The translations under genes and the position numbers were made by a program. This document shows positions 39,935-49,572 of a stretch of 64,000 bases of DNA, one piece after another (the stretch's first letter is position 1; every line of letters starts with the position of its first letter). The notes beneath the pieces were generated by a model that saw nothing but the letters and a program-made list of their open reading frames with translations, made no database searches and had not been told where the DNA came from. This stretch comes from Adhaeribacter terrigena (GTDB taxonomy: Bacteria > Bacteroidota > Bacteroidia > Cytophagales > Hymenobacteraceae): the NCBI RefSeq assembly GCF_016623615.1, contig NZ_JAEHFX010000003.1:124001-188000 (forward strand), written 5' to 3'.

Positions 39935-40747
39935 ATGAGCTTGCAAACAATAATTGAAAATGCCTGGCAGGACCGCAGCCTGTTGCAGGACGTGAAAACC
40001 CAGGAAGCGATTCGCGATGTGCTGGAAGAGCTCGACAAAGGCCGGATCCGGGTGGCGGAGCCCGAGGGCGAAAACTGGAAAGTGAACGAGTGGGTAAAGA
40101 AAGCCGTGCTCATGTACTTCCCGATCCAGAAAATGGAAACCATTAAAGTCGGCCCGTTCGAGTTTCACGATAAAATTGCTTTGAAAGAAAACTATGCCCA
40201 GCTGGGCGTAAGAGTAGTACCCCATGCCATTGCCCGTTACGGTTCTTTCGTAGCCAAAGGCGTGATCATGATGCCTTCTTACGTGAACATTGGAGCCTAT
40301 GTAGACGAAGGAACCATGGTTGATACCTGGGCCACCGTAGGCAGCTGCGCGCAGGTTGGCAAGAACGTGCACCTGAGTGGCGGTGTAGGTTTGGGCGGCG
40401 TATTAGAGCCCGTGCAGGCCGCACCGGTCATTATTGAAGACGGCGCTTTCATTGGTTCGCGGAGCATTCTGGTGGAAGGCGTACGGATCGGGAAAGAAGC
40501 AGTGATCGGCGCCAACGTGTGCATTACGGCCAGCACCAAGATCATCGACGTTACCGGTTCGGAGCCGGTTGAGTTTAAAGGTTACGTGCCGCCGCGTTCG
40601 GTGGTAATTCCGGGTAGCTACGCCAAGAAATTTGCCGCCGGAGAATATCAGGTTCCCTGCGCCCTGATCATCGGTCAGCGAAAAGAAAGCACCGATCTGA
40701 AGACTTCTTTAAATGACGCGTTGCGCGAACACGCGGTGGCGGTTTAA
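39935..40747 (+). CDS. dapD: Tetrahydrodipicolinate N-succinyltransferase
   Basis: A 270-residue trimeric left-handed beta-helix enzyme of lysine/diaminopimelate synthesis; it uses succinyl-CoA to acylate 2,3,4,5-tetrahydrodipicolinate. Hexapeptide-repeat stretches (GAYVDEGTMVDTWATVGSCA, VHLSGGVGLGGVLEP, GAFIGSRSILVEGVRIG) and RYGSFVAKGVIMMPSYVNIG are characteristic. Full family length. Monocistronic with its own terminator. Confidence 0.95.
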   Translation: MSLQTIIENAWQDRSLLQDVKTQEAIRDVLEELDKGRIRVAEPEGENWKVNEWVKKAVLMYFPIQKMETIKVGPFEFHDKIALKENYAQLGVRVVPHAIARYGSFVAKGVIMMPSYVNIGAYVDEGTMVDTWATVGSCAQVGKNVHLSGGVGLGGVLEPVQAAPVIIEDGAFIGSRSILVEGVRIGKEAVIGANVCITASTKIIDVTGSEPVEFKGYVPPRSVVIPGSYAKKFAAGEYQVPCALIIGQRKESTDLKTSLNDALREHAVAV

Positions 40748-40765
40748 TTTCTGGAAAAACGCTAT

Positions 40766-40800
40766 AAAAAAGGCTGCCAAAACTGGCAGCCTTTTTATTT
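40766..40800 (+). terminator. dapD terminator
   Basis: AAGGCTGCCA pairs with TGGCAGCCTT over a 4-base loop, then TTTATTT. A weak dispersed-motif copy (AAAACGCTATAAAAAA) overlaps its left side. Confidence 0.85.
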
Positions 40801-40876
40801 ACATTCCGGGAACGAAGCATTGGCTTAAATTGCCCGAGCGGTTTTCAGGCATTTTCTGCCACGATTCCTGCTGGTT

Positions 40877-41302
40877 TCAACTTCCCCGGTAAGTAGAATA
40901 CCCAAACGGCGATAAGGTGATTGGCACGTGATAATGCTGCTCGTCTTTGAGTTCGAACACTACTTCAATGAACGGGTAAAAAGTTTGCTGGCCCTTTTTC
41001 GCAAAATAAGGACTTACGTGGTAGGTCATTTTATAAATACCCGTTTTGGTTTTACCGTCCTGTTTCAGAAAGTCTTTGATCCGGCCATTGTCGTCGGTGA
41101 ACTTTTCTTCCAGCATAGTCCAGTTGCCTTTAGAATCCTGTTTAGAGAGGGTAATTTTAACGTTTGGAGCCGGTTGGCCGCTGGTAATATCCAGGATATG
41201 GCTCGAAAGCTGGTACTTCGTTTCCTGCGCCTGGCAAATTCCGGTTGTGGTTAATACAATGGACAGCAAAAAAAGGTAATGCTTTATTAGGTAATGTTTC
41301 AT
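40877..41302 (-). CDS. Secreted 5-hydroxyisourate hydrolase (transthyretin-like)
   Basis: A 141-residue protein of the transthyretin-related family that hydrolyses 5-hydroxyisourate, a uric-acid oxidation product. A signal peptide (MKHYLIKHYLFLLSIVLTTT to about residue 25) exports it. The family signatures are SSHILDITSGQPAPNV (His), the Arg in DDNGRIKD, and the C-terminal tetrapeptide YRGS. No other urate-degradation gene is in the window. The periplasmic location resembles YedX of enterobacteria. Confidence 0.88.
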   Translation of the reverse strand: MKHYLIKHYLFLLSIVLTTTGICQAQETKYQLSSHILDITSGQPAPNVKITLSKQDSKGNWTMLEEKFTDDNGRIKDFLKQDGKTKTGIYKMTYHVSPYFAKKGQQTFYPFIEVVFELKDEQHYHVPITLSPFGYSTYRGS

Positions 41303-41510
41303 GGTAAAAAATGAAAGGATTAAGTGGCTTAATATTCAGATGCTTTAAAAAAAAAAACACTGATTCGGAGTGAAATAATTCGATTATATAATTGAAATAT
41401 TCAGTTCCATAAATATTAGCCATAGCTTTAACCAATAAATAGAAAAATTGTTTCGATCAGTTCATAAAACTAAGCCTTTCGCAAGTCCTGAAGGAAAAAA
41501 ATAAGGCAAC

Positions 41511-41542
41511 AAAAAGTCCCGAAAGCTATCTCCCGGGACTTT
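41511..41542 (-). terminator. Terminator of the MDR oxidoreductase gene
   Basis: On the minus strand AAAGTCCCGG and TTCGGGACTTT form a stem followed by TTGTTG. Downstream of the gene at 41592. Confidence 0.75.
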
Positions 41543-41551
41543 GCCTTTATA

Positions 41552-41582
41552 AAAATGCTATGGTTTTCGGTCCAAAAAGTAG
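41552..41582 (+). repeat. 29-31 bp dispersed motif, copy 26
   Basis: AAAATGCTATGGTTTT, CGGTCC, AAAAAGTAG; between the MDR gene stop and its terminator. Confidence 0.8.
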
Positions 41583-41591
41583 GAATGAACG

Positions 41592-42569
41592 TTAAATCCG
41601 GGCAGCTTCATTTATCCTGATCACTACATTCCCGGTTTTCTGCCCGCTTTCCACATATCGATGCGCTTCCACAATTTGATCAAGATTGTAATACCGGTCA
41701 ATCACGGGACTGAACTCACCCTTTTCAGCTAATTCCTTGAAAAAAATCAGATCATCATGGGTTAACTTCGGGATGGGAAACAAAATTCTTTTGCCGCTTT
41801 TAAAGGCTCCTATTAACCCCTTCCAGATGTTCTCGCCATTTTTGCCCAGTTCGGTAGAAATGTAAACGCCTTTTTCCGTCAACAGTGGTTTACACTGCCC
41901 GAAAGAGCTTTTCCCGACCGCATCAAAAATAAAGCTGTACGTCTGGTTTGTTTTGGTAAAATCTTCCTTTTCATAATTGATCACCACATCCGCGCCTAAG
42001 TTTTTTACCAGCTCAACTCTCACAGTATTGCAGACGGCTGTAACGTGGACTCCGAAATGCTTCAGTAATTGCACTGCCGCCGAACCAATGGCCCCGGTGG
42101 CGCCATACACAAGCACATTTTGTCCGCTGGTTACCTTTGCTGCCCGGATATTATTCAAAGCATAATGAGCACCTTCGGTTAAGGGCGCAGCTTGCTCATA
42201 GGTGAAATTTGCCGGAAGGTGAGTGAAAGTATCGTTTTCGTTCAACGTAAGGTATTCGGCGTGGCCACCGAACTTTTTCGTGTTCAACCCAAACACCTTG
42301 TCGCCGATTTTATAAGTGGTAACCTGACTGCCAACGGTTTCTACTTCACCAGCAAATTCACAGCCCAGCGCCAGATAATTCGGTTTTAAGAGCCCGCTCC
42401 ACAACCGGTTCAGTACGTATTCCGCGCTCCGGAAACCGCAGTCAGTCCGGTTCACGGTGGAGGCAAAGACCTTGATCAGGACCTCATCTTGCTTTGGTTC
42501 CGGCTTGGTAACTTCCTGAATGCTGATAACTTCCGGAGGACCATATTTTGTGTTGACGGCGGCTTTCAT
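41592..42569 (-). CDS. MDR-family NAD(P)H-dependent oxidoreductase
   Basis: A 325-residue zinc-free medium-chain oxidoreductase, quinone-reductase type, and a clear paralogue of the gene at 29149: both begin MKA.V.TKYGPPEV and end ..IVEAHRYVE...K.GNVV. The cofactor loop is GATGAIGSAAVQLLK. Zn-binding cysteines of classical alcohol dehydrogenases are not all present. Own terminator downstream; substrate unknown. Confidence 0.86.
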   Translation of the reverse strand: MKAAVNTKYGPPEVISIQEVTKPEPKQDEVLIKVFASTVNRTDCGFRSAEYVLNRLWSGLLKPNYLALGCEFAGEVETVGSQVTTYKIGDKVFGLNTKKFGGHAEYLTLNENDTFTHLPANFTYEQAAPLTEGAHYALNNIRAAKVTSGQNVLVYGATGAIGSAAVQLLKHFGVHVTAVCNTVRVELVKNLGADVVINYEKEDFTKTNQTYSFIFDAVGKSSFGQCKPLLTEKGVYISTELGKNGENIWKGLIGAFKSGKRILFPIPKLTHDDLIFFKELAEKGEFSPVIDRYYNLDQIVEAHRYVESGQKTGNVVIRINEAARI

Positions 42570-42705
42570 AGCGGTGCAGTTAGAATGGATGCGTATCTTG
42601 AATGAATTAATATAGTGTAATAATAATATTCAAGTAAAGCATTAATTCGGAATTTACCACGAGGTGCAATGTTTTATTCGCTGGCTTTATAGAATCTTGG
42701 GCAAT

Positions 42706-42735
42706 AAAAAAGCACAGCTAATCAGCTGTGCTTTT
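42706..42735 (-). terminator. Terminator of the 3-hydroxybutyryl-CoA dehydrogenase gene
   Basis: AAAAGCACAGCT pairs with AGCTGTGCTTTT; on the minus strand it runs into TTTTTTATTG. It lies 45 bases beyond the stop. Confidence 0.8.
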
Positions 42736-42749
42736 ATGTTTTGATAGCG

Positions 42750-42780
42750 AAAACGCTATGCTTTTGCGGACAAAAACTGC
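42750..42780 (+). repeat. 29-31 bp dispersed motif, copy 27
   Basis: AAAACGCTATGCTTTT, GCGGAC, AAAAACTGC. It directly abuts the TAA stop of the gene at 42781, between stop and terminator. Confidence 0.85.
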
Positions 42781-43698
42781 TTATGAAGCAATAGCCGCCT
42801 CGTTATTTCTCTTTTTAAACCGGTCAGCAACGATCAGGTCTTTCGTGCCGTGATTCCAGGAATAAAAACCCTGACCAGATTTTACGCCTTTGTGGCCCGC
42901 CTGTACCATGTTTACCAATAACGGGCAAGGCGCATATTTCGGGTTACCGAAGCCGTCGTGCAATACGTTAAGGATAGAAAGACAAACGTCCAGGCCAATA
43001 AAATCAGCTAACTGCAACGGACCCATCGGGTGCGCCATTCCCAGTTTCATCACAGTATCGATTTCCTCCACGCCGGCCACGCCTTCATATAAAGAATAAA
43101 TGGCTTCATTGATCATCGGCATGAGAATACGGTTCGCAATAAAGCCCGGATAATCGTTTACTTCGGTCGGGGTTTTGCCCAGCGCCAGGGAAGTTTCCAT
43201 TACCAAGCGGGTGGTTTCGTCGGAAGTGGAATAACCGCGGATAATTTCTACCAGTTTCATAACCGGCACCGGGTTCATAAAGTGCATGCCGATCACTTTT
43301 TCCGGACGGTTGGTTACCGAAGCAATTTTAGTGATGGAAATAGAGGAAGTGTTAGAAGCTAAAATGGCTTCCGGTTTGGCGTGCAGATCCAGTTCTCGGA
43401 AAATGTTCAGTTTCAGGTCAACGTTTTCGGTAGCCGCTTCAACGATCAGGTCCGCATTTTTTACACCTTCCGCCACCGAAGTAAAAGTTGAGATGTTTTT
43501 AAGGGTAGCGCCTTTTTGTTCTTCGGTTAAGTTGCCTTTGGCTACGATGCGGTCCAGGTTTTTAGATATAGTAGCCAGGGCTTTGTCTAAAGCCGCCTGC
43601 GAAATATCGATAAGGGAAACCTGGTAGTTGTTCTGGGCAAAAACGTGCGCAATGCCATTGCCCATAGTTCCGGAGCCAATTACTGCAACTTGTTTCAT
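42781..43698 (-). CDS. 3-hydroxybutyryl-CoA dehydrogenase
   Basis: A 305-residue NAD-dependent dehydrogenase that oxidises (S)-3-hydroxyacyl-CoA. The N-terminal Rossmann domain has GSGTMGNGIAHVFA (residues 8-21); the catalytic elements are the Ser/His in NTSSISIT and GMHFMNPVPVMKLVEII; the C-terminal dimerisation domain has NDYPGFIANRILMPMINEA and GMAHPMGPLQLADFIGLD. It could serve butanoate metabolism, fatty-acid oxidation or, as PaaH, aromatic catabolism; it is 28 kb from the catechol cluster, so no link is claimed. Confidence 0.92.
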   Translation of the reverse strand: MKQVAVIGSGTMGNGIAHVFAQNNYQVSLIDISQAALDKALATISKNLDRIVAKGNLTEEQKGATLKNISTFTSVAEGVKNADLIVEAATENVDLKLNIFRELDLHAKPEAILASNTSSISITKIASVTNRPEKVIGMHFMNPVPVMKLVEIIRGYSTSDETTRLVMETSLALGKTPTEVNDYPGFIANRILMPMINEAIYSLYEGVAGVEEIDTVMKLGMAHPMGPLQLADFIGLDVCLSILNVLHDGFGNPKYAPCPLLVNMVQAGHKGVKSGQGFYSWNHGTKDLIVADRFKKRNNEAAIAS

Positions 43699-43702
43699 AT
43701 AA

Positions 43703-43733
43703 AAAAGCGTAGGGTTTAAATAAAAATATGATG
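43703..43733 (+). repeat. 29-31 bp dispersed motif, copy 28
   Basis: AAAAGCGTAGGGTTTA, then AATAAAAATATG, starting 5 bases upstream of the 3-hydroxybutyryl-CoA dehydrogenase ATG. Confidence 0.6.
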
Positions 43734-43845
43734 TTTCAATTCAAAATTCTGCCGGTAAAGCTACGGCTTATTTGCCTAAAATTTAAGCCGGTTCTCCAAA
43801 AAAGTAGCTTTTTAAAGCGGGTGCTTAAAAAAAAATATGCTGAAA

Positions 43846-43876
43846 TAAACGGTAGGGCAATTGGCCTGAAAACCCG
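43846..43876 (+). repeat. 29-31 bp dispersed motif, copy 29
   Basis: TAAACGGTAGGGCAAT, TGGCCT, GAAAACCCG. Confidence 0.6.
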
Positions 43877-44097
43877 CAGGTTATCTTTTTTCAACAGGGC
43901 AGGATCTTTTTGAAGACAGCTTGAAAATTTTCTATATAAATCTTTTACAATATTCCTGCGTACAAGCTATCATTATTCCGGAAAACGGGGTTAAAACATT
44001 TAAAACCGGCTTTATTCCGGGTTGCTTTAAAAGCTTTAAACCTGCTTCCGAAATAAAAGTGCAAACAAACACAAGCTTATAAACACTTACAAAAACT

Positions 44098-44250
44098 ATG
44101 GGAAATTTGCTTTATATCATCGCCGTGATCCTGGTCATTTTCTGGCTTATCGGTTTTCTCGGCTTTCCAAACCAAGTTGGGAATATTATTCATATTCTGC
44201 TCGTAATTGCCATCATTGCGGTGGTGATCCGGCTAATTCGCCGGGCGTGA
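44098..44250 (+). CDS. Lmo0937-like small membrane protein, first copy
   Basis: A 50-residue protein, MGNLLYIIAVILVIFWLIGF followed by LGFPNQVGNIIHILL and a second hydrophobic stretch ending RLIRRA. Two membrane helices with a short Gly/Asn loop and an arginine-rich tail match the lmo0937/DUF5670 family, which is common in Bacteroidota and stress-linked in Listeria (known); the role is unclear. A tandem paralogue follows at 44299. Confidence 0.8.
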   Translation: MGNLLYIIAVILVIFWLIGFLGFPNQVGNIIHILLVIAIIAVVIRLIRRA

Positions 44251-44298
44251 TCTGTTCTTTTTAATTAAATAAATGTTAAACCAACCATATTCATCATC

Positions 44299-44454
44299 AT
44301 GGGAAATTTATTGTATATTATCGCTTTAGTATTAGTTATTCTGTGGCTTATCGGCTTTTTAGGCTTCGGCGATTCGGTAGGTAATATTATTCACATTCTG
44401 CTGGTAATTGCTGTAATTGCCGTTATTCTGCGTCTGATCCGCGGAAATGCTTAG
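44299..44454 (+). CDS. Lmo0937-like small membrane protein, second copy
   Basis: A 51-residue paralogue of the gene 48 bases upstream: MGNLLYIIALVLVILWLIGF, LGFGDSVGNIIHILLV, ending RLIRGNA. Protein identity between the two is roughly 75-80 percent by eye while third codon positions differ a lot, so the duplication is not recent. Both are upstream of one shared terminator. Confidence 0.8.
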   Translation: MGNLLYIIALVLVILWLIGFLGFGDSVGNIIHILLVIAVIAVILRLIRGNA

Positions 44455-44472
44455 CAACCTTTAACTGGAAAT

Positions 44473-44513
44473 AAAAAAGCCGTCCTGAATTTATACAGGA
44501 CGGCTTTTTTTAT
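44473..44513 (+). terminator. Strong bidirectional terminator
   Basis: AAAAAAGCCGTCCTG pairs with CAGGACGGCTTTTTT. It ends the tandem small genes and the convergent gene at 44528. Confidence 0.88.
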
Positions 44514-44527
44514 GCTTAAAAAGATCT

Positions 44528-45193
44528 TTACAGGTTAATAATGAAAACCGGGCGGATTACCGGGTTTCGGTAAAAAGATCTTCCGTTCTGGTTCAGATCA
44601 AAAAGTACCATCAGATCTAGTCCGGCCCGGTCGCTGAACATCTGCCGGTAACCGGCGCCCGCCAGAATTACGGAAAAATTATCCCGGAAGTCTACCATTT
44701 CGTATTCGGCATGCCCGAAAAATGTTTTATAAACCATGCCCTGCGCAAACAGTTTTCCCCCCAGCAGCGAACCATCGAAATAAGGATCATTGATGTAGAA
44801 ATAGCTTAAGCCTGTTCCAACCGTTAATCTGTCAGTAAGCCGGTATCCTAAAATCGGCGCAGCGTTTATGTAAGTATAAGTGCCGAATGAAATGCCAAAA
44901 CTGCCACCGGTAATATATTTTTTCCCGAGCGGATTGTCTTCGGTTGGTTCTTTCGCGGTTTTTACTTTTACTTTTTCCTTGACTTTTACTTTTTCCCCTT
45001 CTTTTACCGGAGGTGTTGGCGGGGTTACGATTACGGGCGGTGAAACTACCGCCGGCGGCATGCCCGTATTCAGTTCCGGTTTCTGGTAAATCGTATCCGG
45101 AACCTGGGCATAAGTATCGTGGGCAGCCAGCCACGAAAAAACAACTAAAAACGCTATGGTTTTCAGGTAAAAAAGTAAACCGCGATGCGTCAT
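44528..45193 (-). CDS. Exported, probable outer-membrane beta-barrel protein
   Basis: A 221-residue protein. A hydrophobic N-terminus (GLLFYLKTIAFLVVFSWLAA) serves as a signal peptide, followed by a Pro/Val-rich and Lys-rich linker (residues about 35-90, with VVTPPTPPV and KVKVKEKVKVK), then about 125 residues of alternating beta pattern (GGSFGISFGTYTYINAAPIL to VIRPVFIINL), typical of a small outer-membrane barrel. The family is not recognised. Part of the signal peptide is encoded by a dispersed-motif copy. Confidence 0.7.
   Translation of the reverse strand: MTHRGLLFYLKTIAFLVVFSWLAAHDTYAQVPDTIYQKPELNTGMPPAVVSPPVIVTPPTPPVKEGEKVKVKEKVKVKTAKEPTEDNPLGKKYITGGSFGISFGTYTYINAAPILGYRLTDRLTVGTGLSYFYINDPYFDGSLLGGKLFAQGMVYKTFFGHAEYEMVDFRDNFSVILAGAGYRQMFSDRAGLDLMVLFDLNQNGRSFYRNPVIRPVFIINL
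45148..45178 (+). repeat. 29-31 bp dispersed motif, copy 30 (inside a gene)
   Basis: AAAACGCTATGGTTTT, CAGGTA, AAAAAGTAA. On the minus strand it encodes LLFYLKTIAF of the signal peptide. Confidence 0.8.
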
Positions 45194-45242
45194 AAAGGGT
45201 TTGGTTTAAGCGGGAAACGCTTTTTAAAGTCCAGGATTGTGC

Positions 45243-46949
<1,707 letters not shown>

Positions 46950-47151
46950 TTAACCGAATTTTAATAACGTTTAGTTCCGGCCTAAAACCCTATAAATGAA
47001 GACTTAAAAGCCAAAGCCTGAAAAAAACAAGGAGAAACCACAACACTCAGCCATTAAAATAAGTATAGGAAAACGAGAATATTTCTGAGGGCTGGCTTTC
47101 AGAGGAATTCCGTTTGTTAAAATTGTTACCAAACTTTATCAAAATACAACT

Positions 47152-47616
47152 ATGGCTTTACATTCTGCTTCCATCGAAAAAACGGGTGCCTGGTACGGTT
47201 TCCTGAACGGGCTTTGCCTGATTGTTTACGGGATTTTTTTACAAGTTACAAACCTGGTAGAGGTGCCATTGCTGCGGGTTGGATTTATGATCGTTACCAT
47301 TGTTTTTATCTGCATGGCTATTGTAAGCCTGAAACGCGGCAGAGATGGCCGGCTGGATTATTTACAGGGTATAGGCGTAGGGACACTTACATCCATTATC
47401 AGTTGTTTGATGTTTGCTTTTTTCACGCTGATCAATATCCAGTTTTTCAGCTCCCGGATCATCGATATCTTACGCAGTGAAAACATGATGGGCGAAAACC
47501 TGACCGTTTCTACCGTATTTATGGTTATTACGATGATCGGTTTTGTAGGCGGCGCTATCACTTCTTTTATTGCCATGCAATATTACAAACGCCCTGACCA
47601 TAAATTAACCAAGTAA
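47152..47616 (+). CDS. DUF4199-family membrane protein
   Basis: A 154-residue protein with four membrane helices (about 15-35, 42-60, 78-105, 122-145). The GFLNGLCLIVYGIF start, the loop LKRGRDGRLDYLQGIGVGTLTSI and the C-terminal FVGGAITSFIAMQYYKR fit the DUF4199 family, found widely in Bacteroidota and of unknown function. It has its own terminator. Confidence 0.8.
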   Translation: MALHSASIEKTGAWYGFLNGLCLIVYGIFLQVTNLVEVPLLRVGFMIVTIVFICMAIVSLKRGRDGRLDYLQGIGVGTLTSIISCLMFAFFTLINIQFFSSRIIDILRSENMMGENLTVSTVFMVITMIGFVGGAITSFIAMQYYKRPDHKLTK

Positions 47617-47632
47617 TTAATTGCTCATTTAT

Positions 47633-47669
47633 AAAAAAAAGAACCGGGCCGTAAGCCCGGTTTTTTTTG
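47633..47669 (+). terminator. Terminator after the DUF4199 gene
   Basis: AACCGGGC pairs with GCCCGGTT over a 5-base loop, followed by eight T. A weak reverse motif copy (CTATACCGTTTTTT) begins right after. Confidence 0.85.
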
Positions 47670-47842
47670 TGGCTGTCTATACCGTTTTTTCCTATATAGG
47701 CTTTAGGGTTATTTCTTTAGAATACCATTGATGTGTTGGGAAAGTGCAACTACCAAAAAAATATAACCTCGTTTATTATAGATAGAAGTTAGCTGCTACG
47801 GCTATTAGTAAATGAATTTTTTGCGCTTTAATCCAAACTCCT

Positions 47843-49009
47843 ATGAAAACAAAGCTACTACTTTTAATGCTATTTTTTATTTTATTCCAGGTTCGGGCGC
47901 AGGATAATTCGCTGGAAGTGCCCACCATCAAGAATCATGGCAAAGTTGATGTACCAGCAGAAAACCAGTATTTAATGCGCCGGCTCTTACTCAATCAGAC
48001 CCAGTTCGAGCAAATTGAAAACATTAATACTGAACGCAACCAAATGCTGGAAATGGTGGCTGGCATGTACCGTTTCGATCCGGAAAATTACAATAAGAAA
48101 AGGCTGGAACTTGAATTGCAGTTCGATGCTGAATTTGAGAAAGTGTTAACCAAACAACAGTTCTCCGAATACCTGGCCATAAACGGCCGCACGCCGGAAA
48201 AAGAAACACCGGAAGACCAATTGAATAACGAAGGTGAGAATTCGCAATTGGCTGTTCAACCTGAAGAAACCTCCGAACCTGCCAAACCAACCTTCAACGA
48301 TCAGATCCATGCCATCCTGGAAAAAGCTACTTCCATTAAAATCGATTCAGCCCTTATCGCCAAGCAAGATACTTCCGATTTTGAGCCGCTTACGCCGGAA
48401 GAAGAAAGCCTTCTTAATGGTTTAAGACCCCTGAATGCTACCCTTATCGCCATTCAGGCTGATACTGCCAAAAAGCCCGCCGCCGTAGCAAATGCAAATA
48501 CAGATACCGAACTGAAAACCGATGGCGAATGCAAAACCTGCTATGCCGTGGATCCGGAAGACAGTACAGCTCAAAAATCGAAACTGATCGCGCTGAAATC
48601 TTCGAAAAAAGCTGCTCAAAAAACCGATCTTCAGCAGGAGTGGAAAGCCGCTGAGGAAAACAGCAACAATGAAACTAATTCCGTGGCCGAAACAGATTCT
48701 TTGTTTTCTGAACCTAAAGACGAAACGTCAGCGCCGGAAGATCCTGCTCCTGAAAAATCGCAGTCGATTGCCGTAGAGCAAGACCCAGCAGAAAGTGATG
48801 AAGAAGCCCCGCTGACTAATACTGAAAGAAATGAAAATTCGCTCGTTATACCAGCCGATGAAGTGAAAAAACTAAGGGAAAACCTGCCGCCAGCTAATAA
48901 TAACGGTATGGATTCAGAAGAGGAAACTGCCACCCAGGAACCTGAAATCCCGTCTTTAGCCGAGCGACTGCCTTTAAATAAATCGCTGGCCGAGGAACTG
49001 GAACCTTAG
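47843..49009 (+). CDS. Exported acidic, largely disordered protein
   Basis: A 388-residue protein with a clear signal peptide (MKTKLLLLMLFFILFQVRAQ). Residues about 40-110 form a helical segment (FEQIENINTERNQMLEMVAG..., EFEKVLTKQQFSEYLA) like Spy/CpxP-type or DUF-type helical repeats that follow motility or folding stress proteins. The remainder is rich in Glu, Pro, Thr, Ser and Ala with many SEPAKP, SAPEDPAPEK patterns and looks disordered. A short CKTCYA (about 231-236) is the only Cys pair. No family is recognised; it may be an envelope or wall-spanning linker. Confidence 0.65.
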   Translation: MKTKLLLLMLFFILFQVRAQDNSLEVPTIKNHGKVDVPAENQYLMRRLLLNQTQFEQIENINTERNQMLEMVAGMYRFDPENYNKKRLELELQFDAEFEKVLTKQQFSEYLAINGRTPEKETPEDQLNNEGENSQLAVQPEETSEPAKPTFNDQIHAILEKATSIKIDSALIAKQDTSDFEPLTPEEESLLNGLRPLNATLIAIQADTAKKPAAVANANTDTELKTDGECKTCYAVDPEDSTAQKSKLIALKSSKKAAQKTDLQQEWKAAEENSNNETNSVAETDSLFSEPKDETSAPEDPAPEKSQSIAVEQDPAESDEEAPLTNTERNENSLVIPADEVKKLRENLPPANNNGMDSEEETATQEPEIPSLAERLPLNKSLAEELEP

Positions 49010-49047
49010 CCGATGCCGCTCTGAACGTGAAAACAAACTTGCGAGAG

Positions 49048-49080
49048 AACCGCCCCGAAGAAATTCGGGGCGGTTTTGCT
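49048..49080 (+). terminator. Convergent terminator
   Basis: ACCGCCCCGAA pairs with TTCGGGGCGGT over a 4-base loop, then TTTGCTATTTTTT. Its end overlaps the stop of the convergent gene at 49079. Confidence 0.85.
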
Positions 49081-49525
49081 ATTTTTTGATCGGCTGTTCG
49101 TAATTCATTTCAATTACAAACCCCATAGAATTCATGCGTACCTGTAACTTATTTGCGCTGGAAAGGTATGACTTCTGGGTGCATTGCGGTCCGGGTTCTA
49201 TGTAATAAAAATAGATCCGCTCACTTTGATCCGTCAGTGAGGTTGCTTCCGGTTTGCCAAGCAGCTTCTGGATCTCTGTTTCACGCAAACCCAGTAATTC
49301 TGGTCGCACTTTTTCTAACTCCGGTAACAGTTCCAGACGATTATTTTCACAGGCCAGTGAATCTTTTTGCCATGCTGCGGAATTAAAATTGTTTTCCGGT
49401 AGTTTTTTAGTACACGCTGTAACTAAAAAAAGAAAAAGTATAAAGTTTCTGTTTATCAGTTTTTTATGGGAAAAAAACTGCCGGCTTTTTTGTAGTTTTT
49501 CTTTCAGGTTTGAAACTAATTTCAT
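49079..49525 (-). CDS. BamE/SmpA-like small lipoprotein
   Basis: About 148 residues. A basic N-terminus (KKLINRNF) precedes a hydrophobic core and lipobox VTAC. The mature domain holds LLGLRETEIQKLLGKPEATS and RIYFYYIEPGPQC, the 'threshold' helix then beta pattern of BamE/OmlA-type proteins. The start is uncertain: ATG at 49534 or 49525 both fit, giving an unusually long cytoplasmic-side leader. It converges on the acidic protein gene. Confidence 0.6.
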   Translation of the reverse strand: MKLVSNLKEKLQKSRQFFSHKKLINRNFILFLFLVTACTKKLPENNFNSAAWQKDSLACENNRLELLPELEKVRPELLGLRETEIQKLLGKPEATSLTDQSERIYFYYIEPGPQCTQKSYLSSANKLQVRMNSMGFVIEMNYEQPIKK

Positions 49526-49572
49526 AAATTCCACATTGAATCGGCTAAAGTATTAAAAAAAAACCTTTCACT

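Larger units (their letters stand above)
43699..44097. other. Gene-free interval
   Basis: 399 bases with two motif copies (43703, 43846) and AT-rich spacer. No reading frame, hairpin or RNA gene is apparent. Confidence 0.5.

Noticed and set aside
42781-43698. PaaH as part of the catechol pathway
   Set aside because: It lies 28 kb away, and the beta-ketoadipate route needs no 3-hydroxyadipyl-CoA dehydrogenase.
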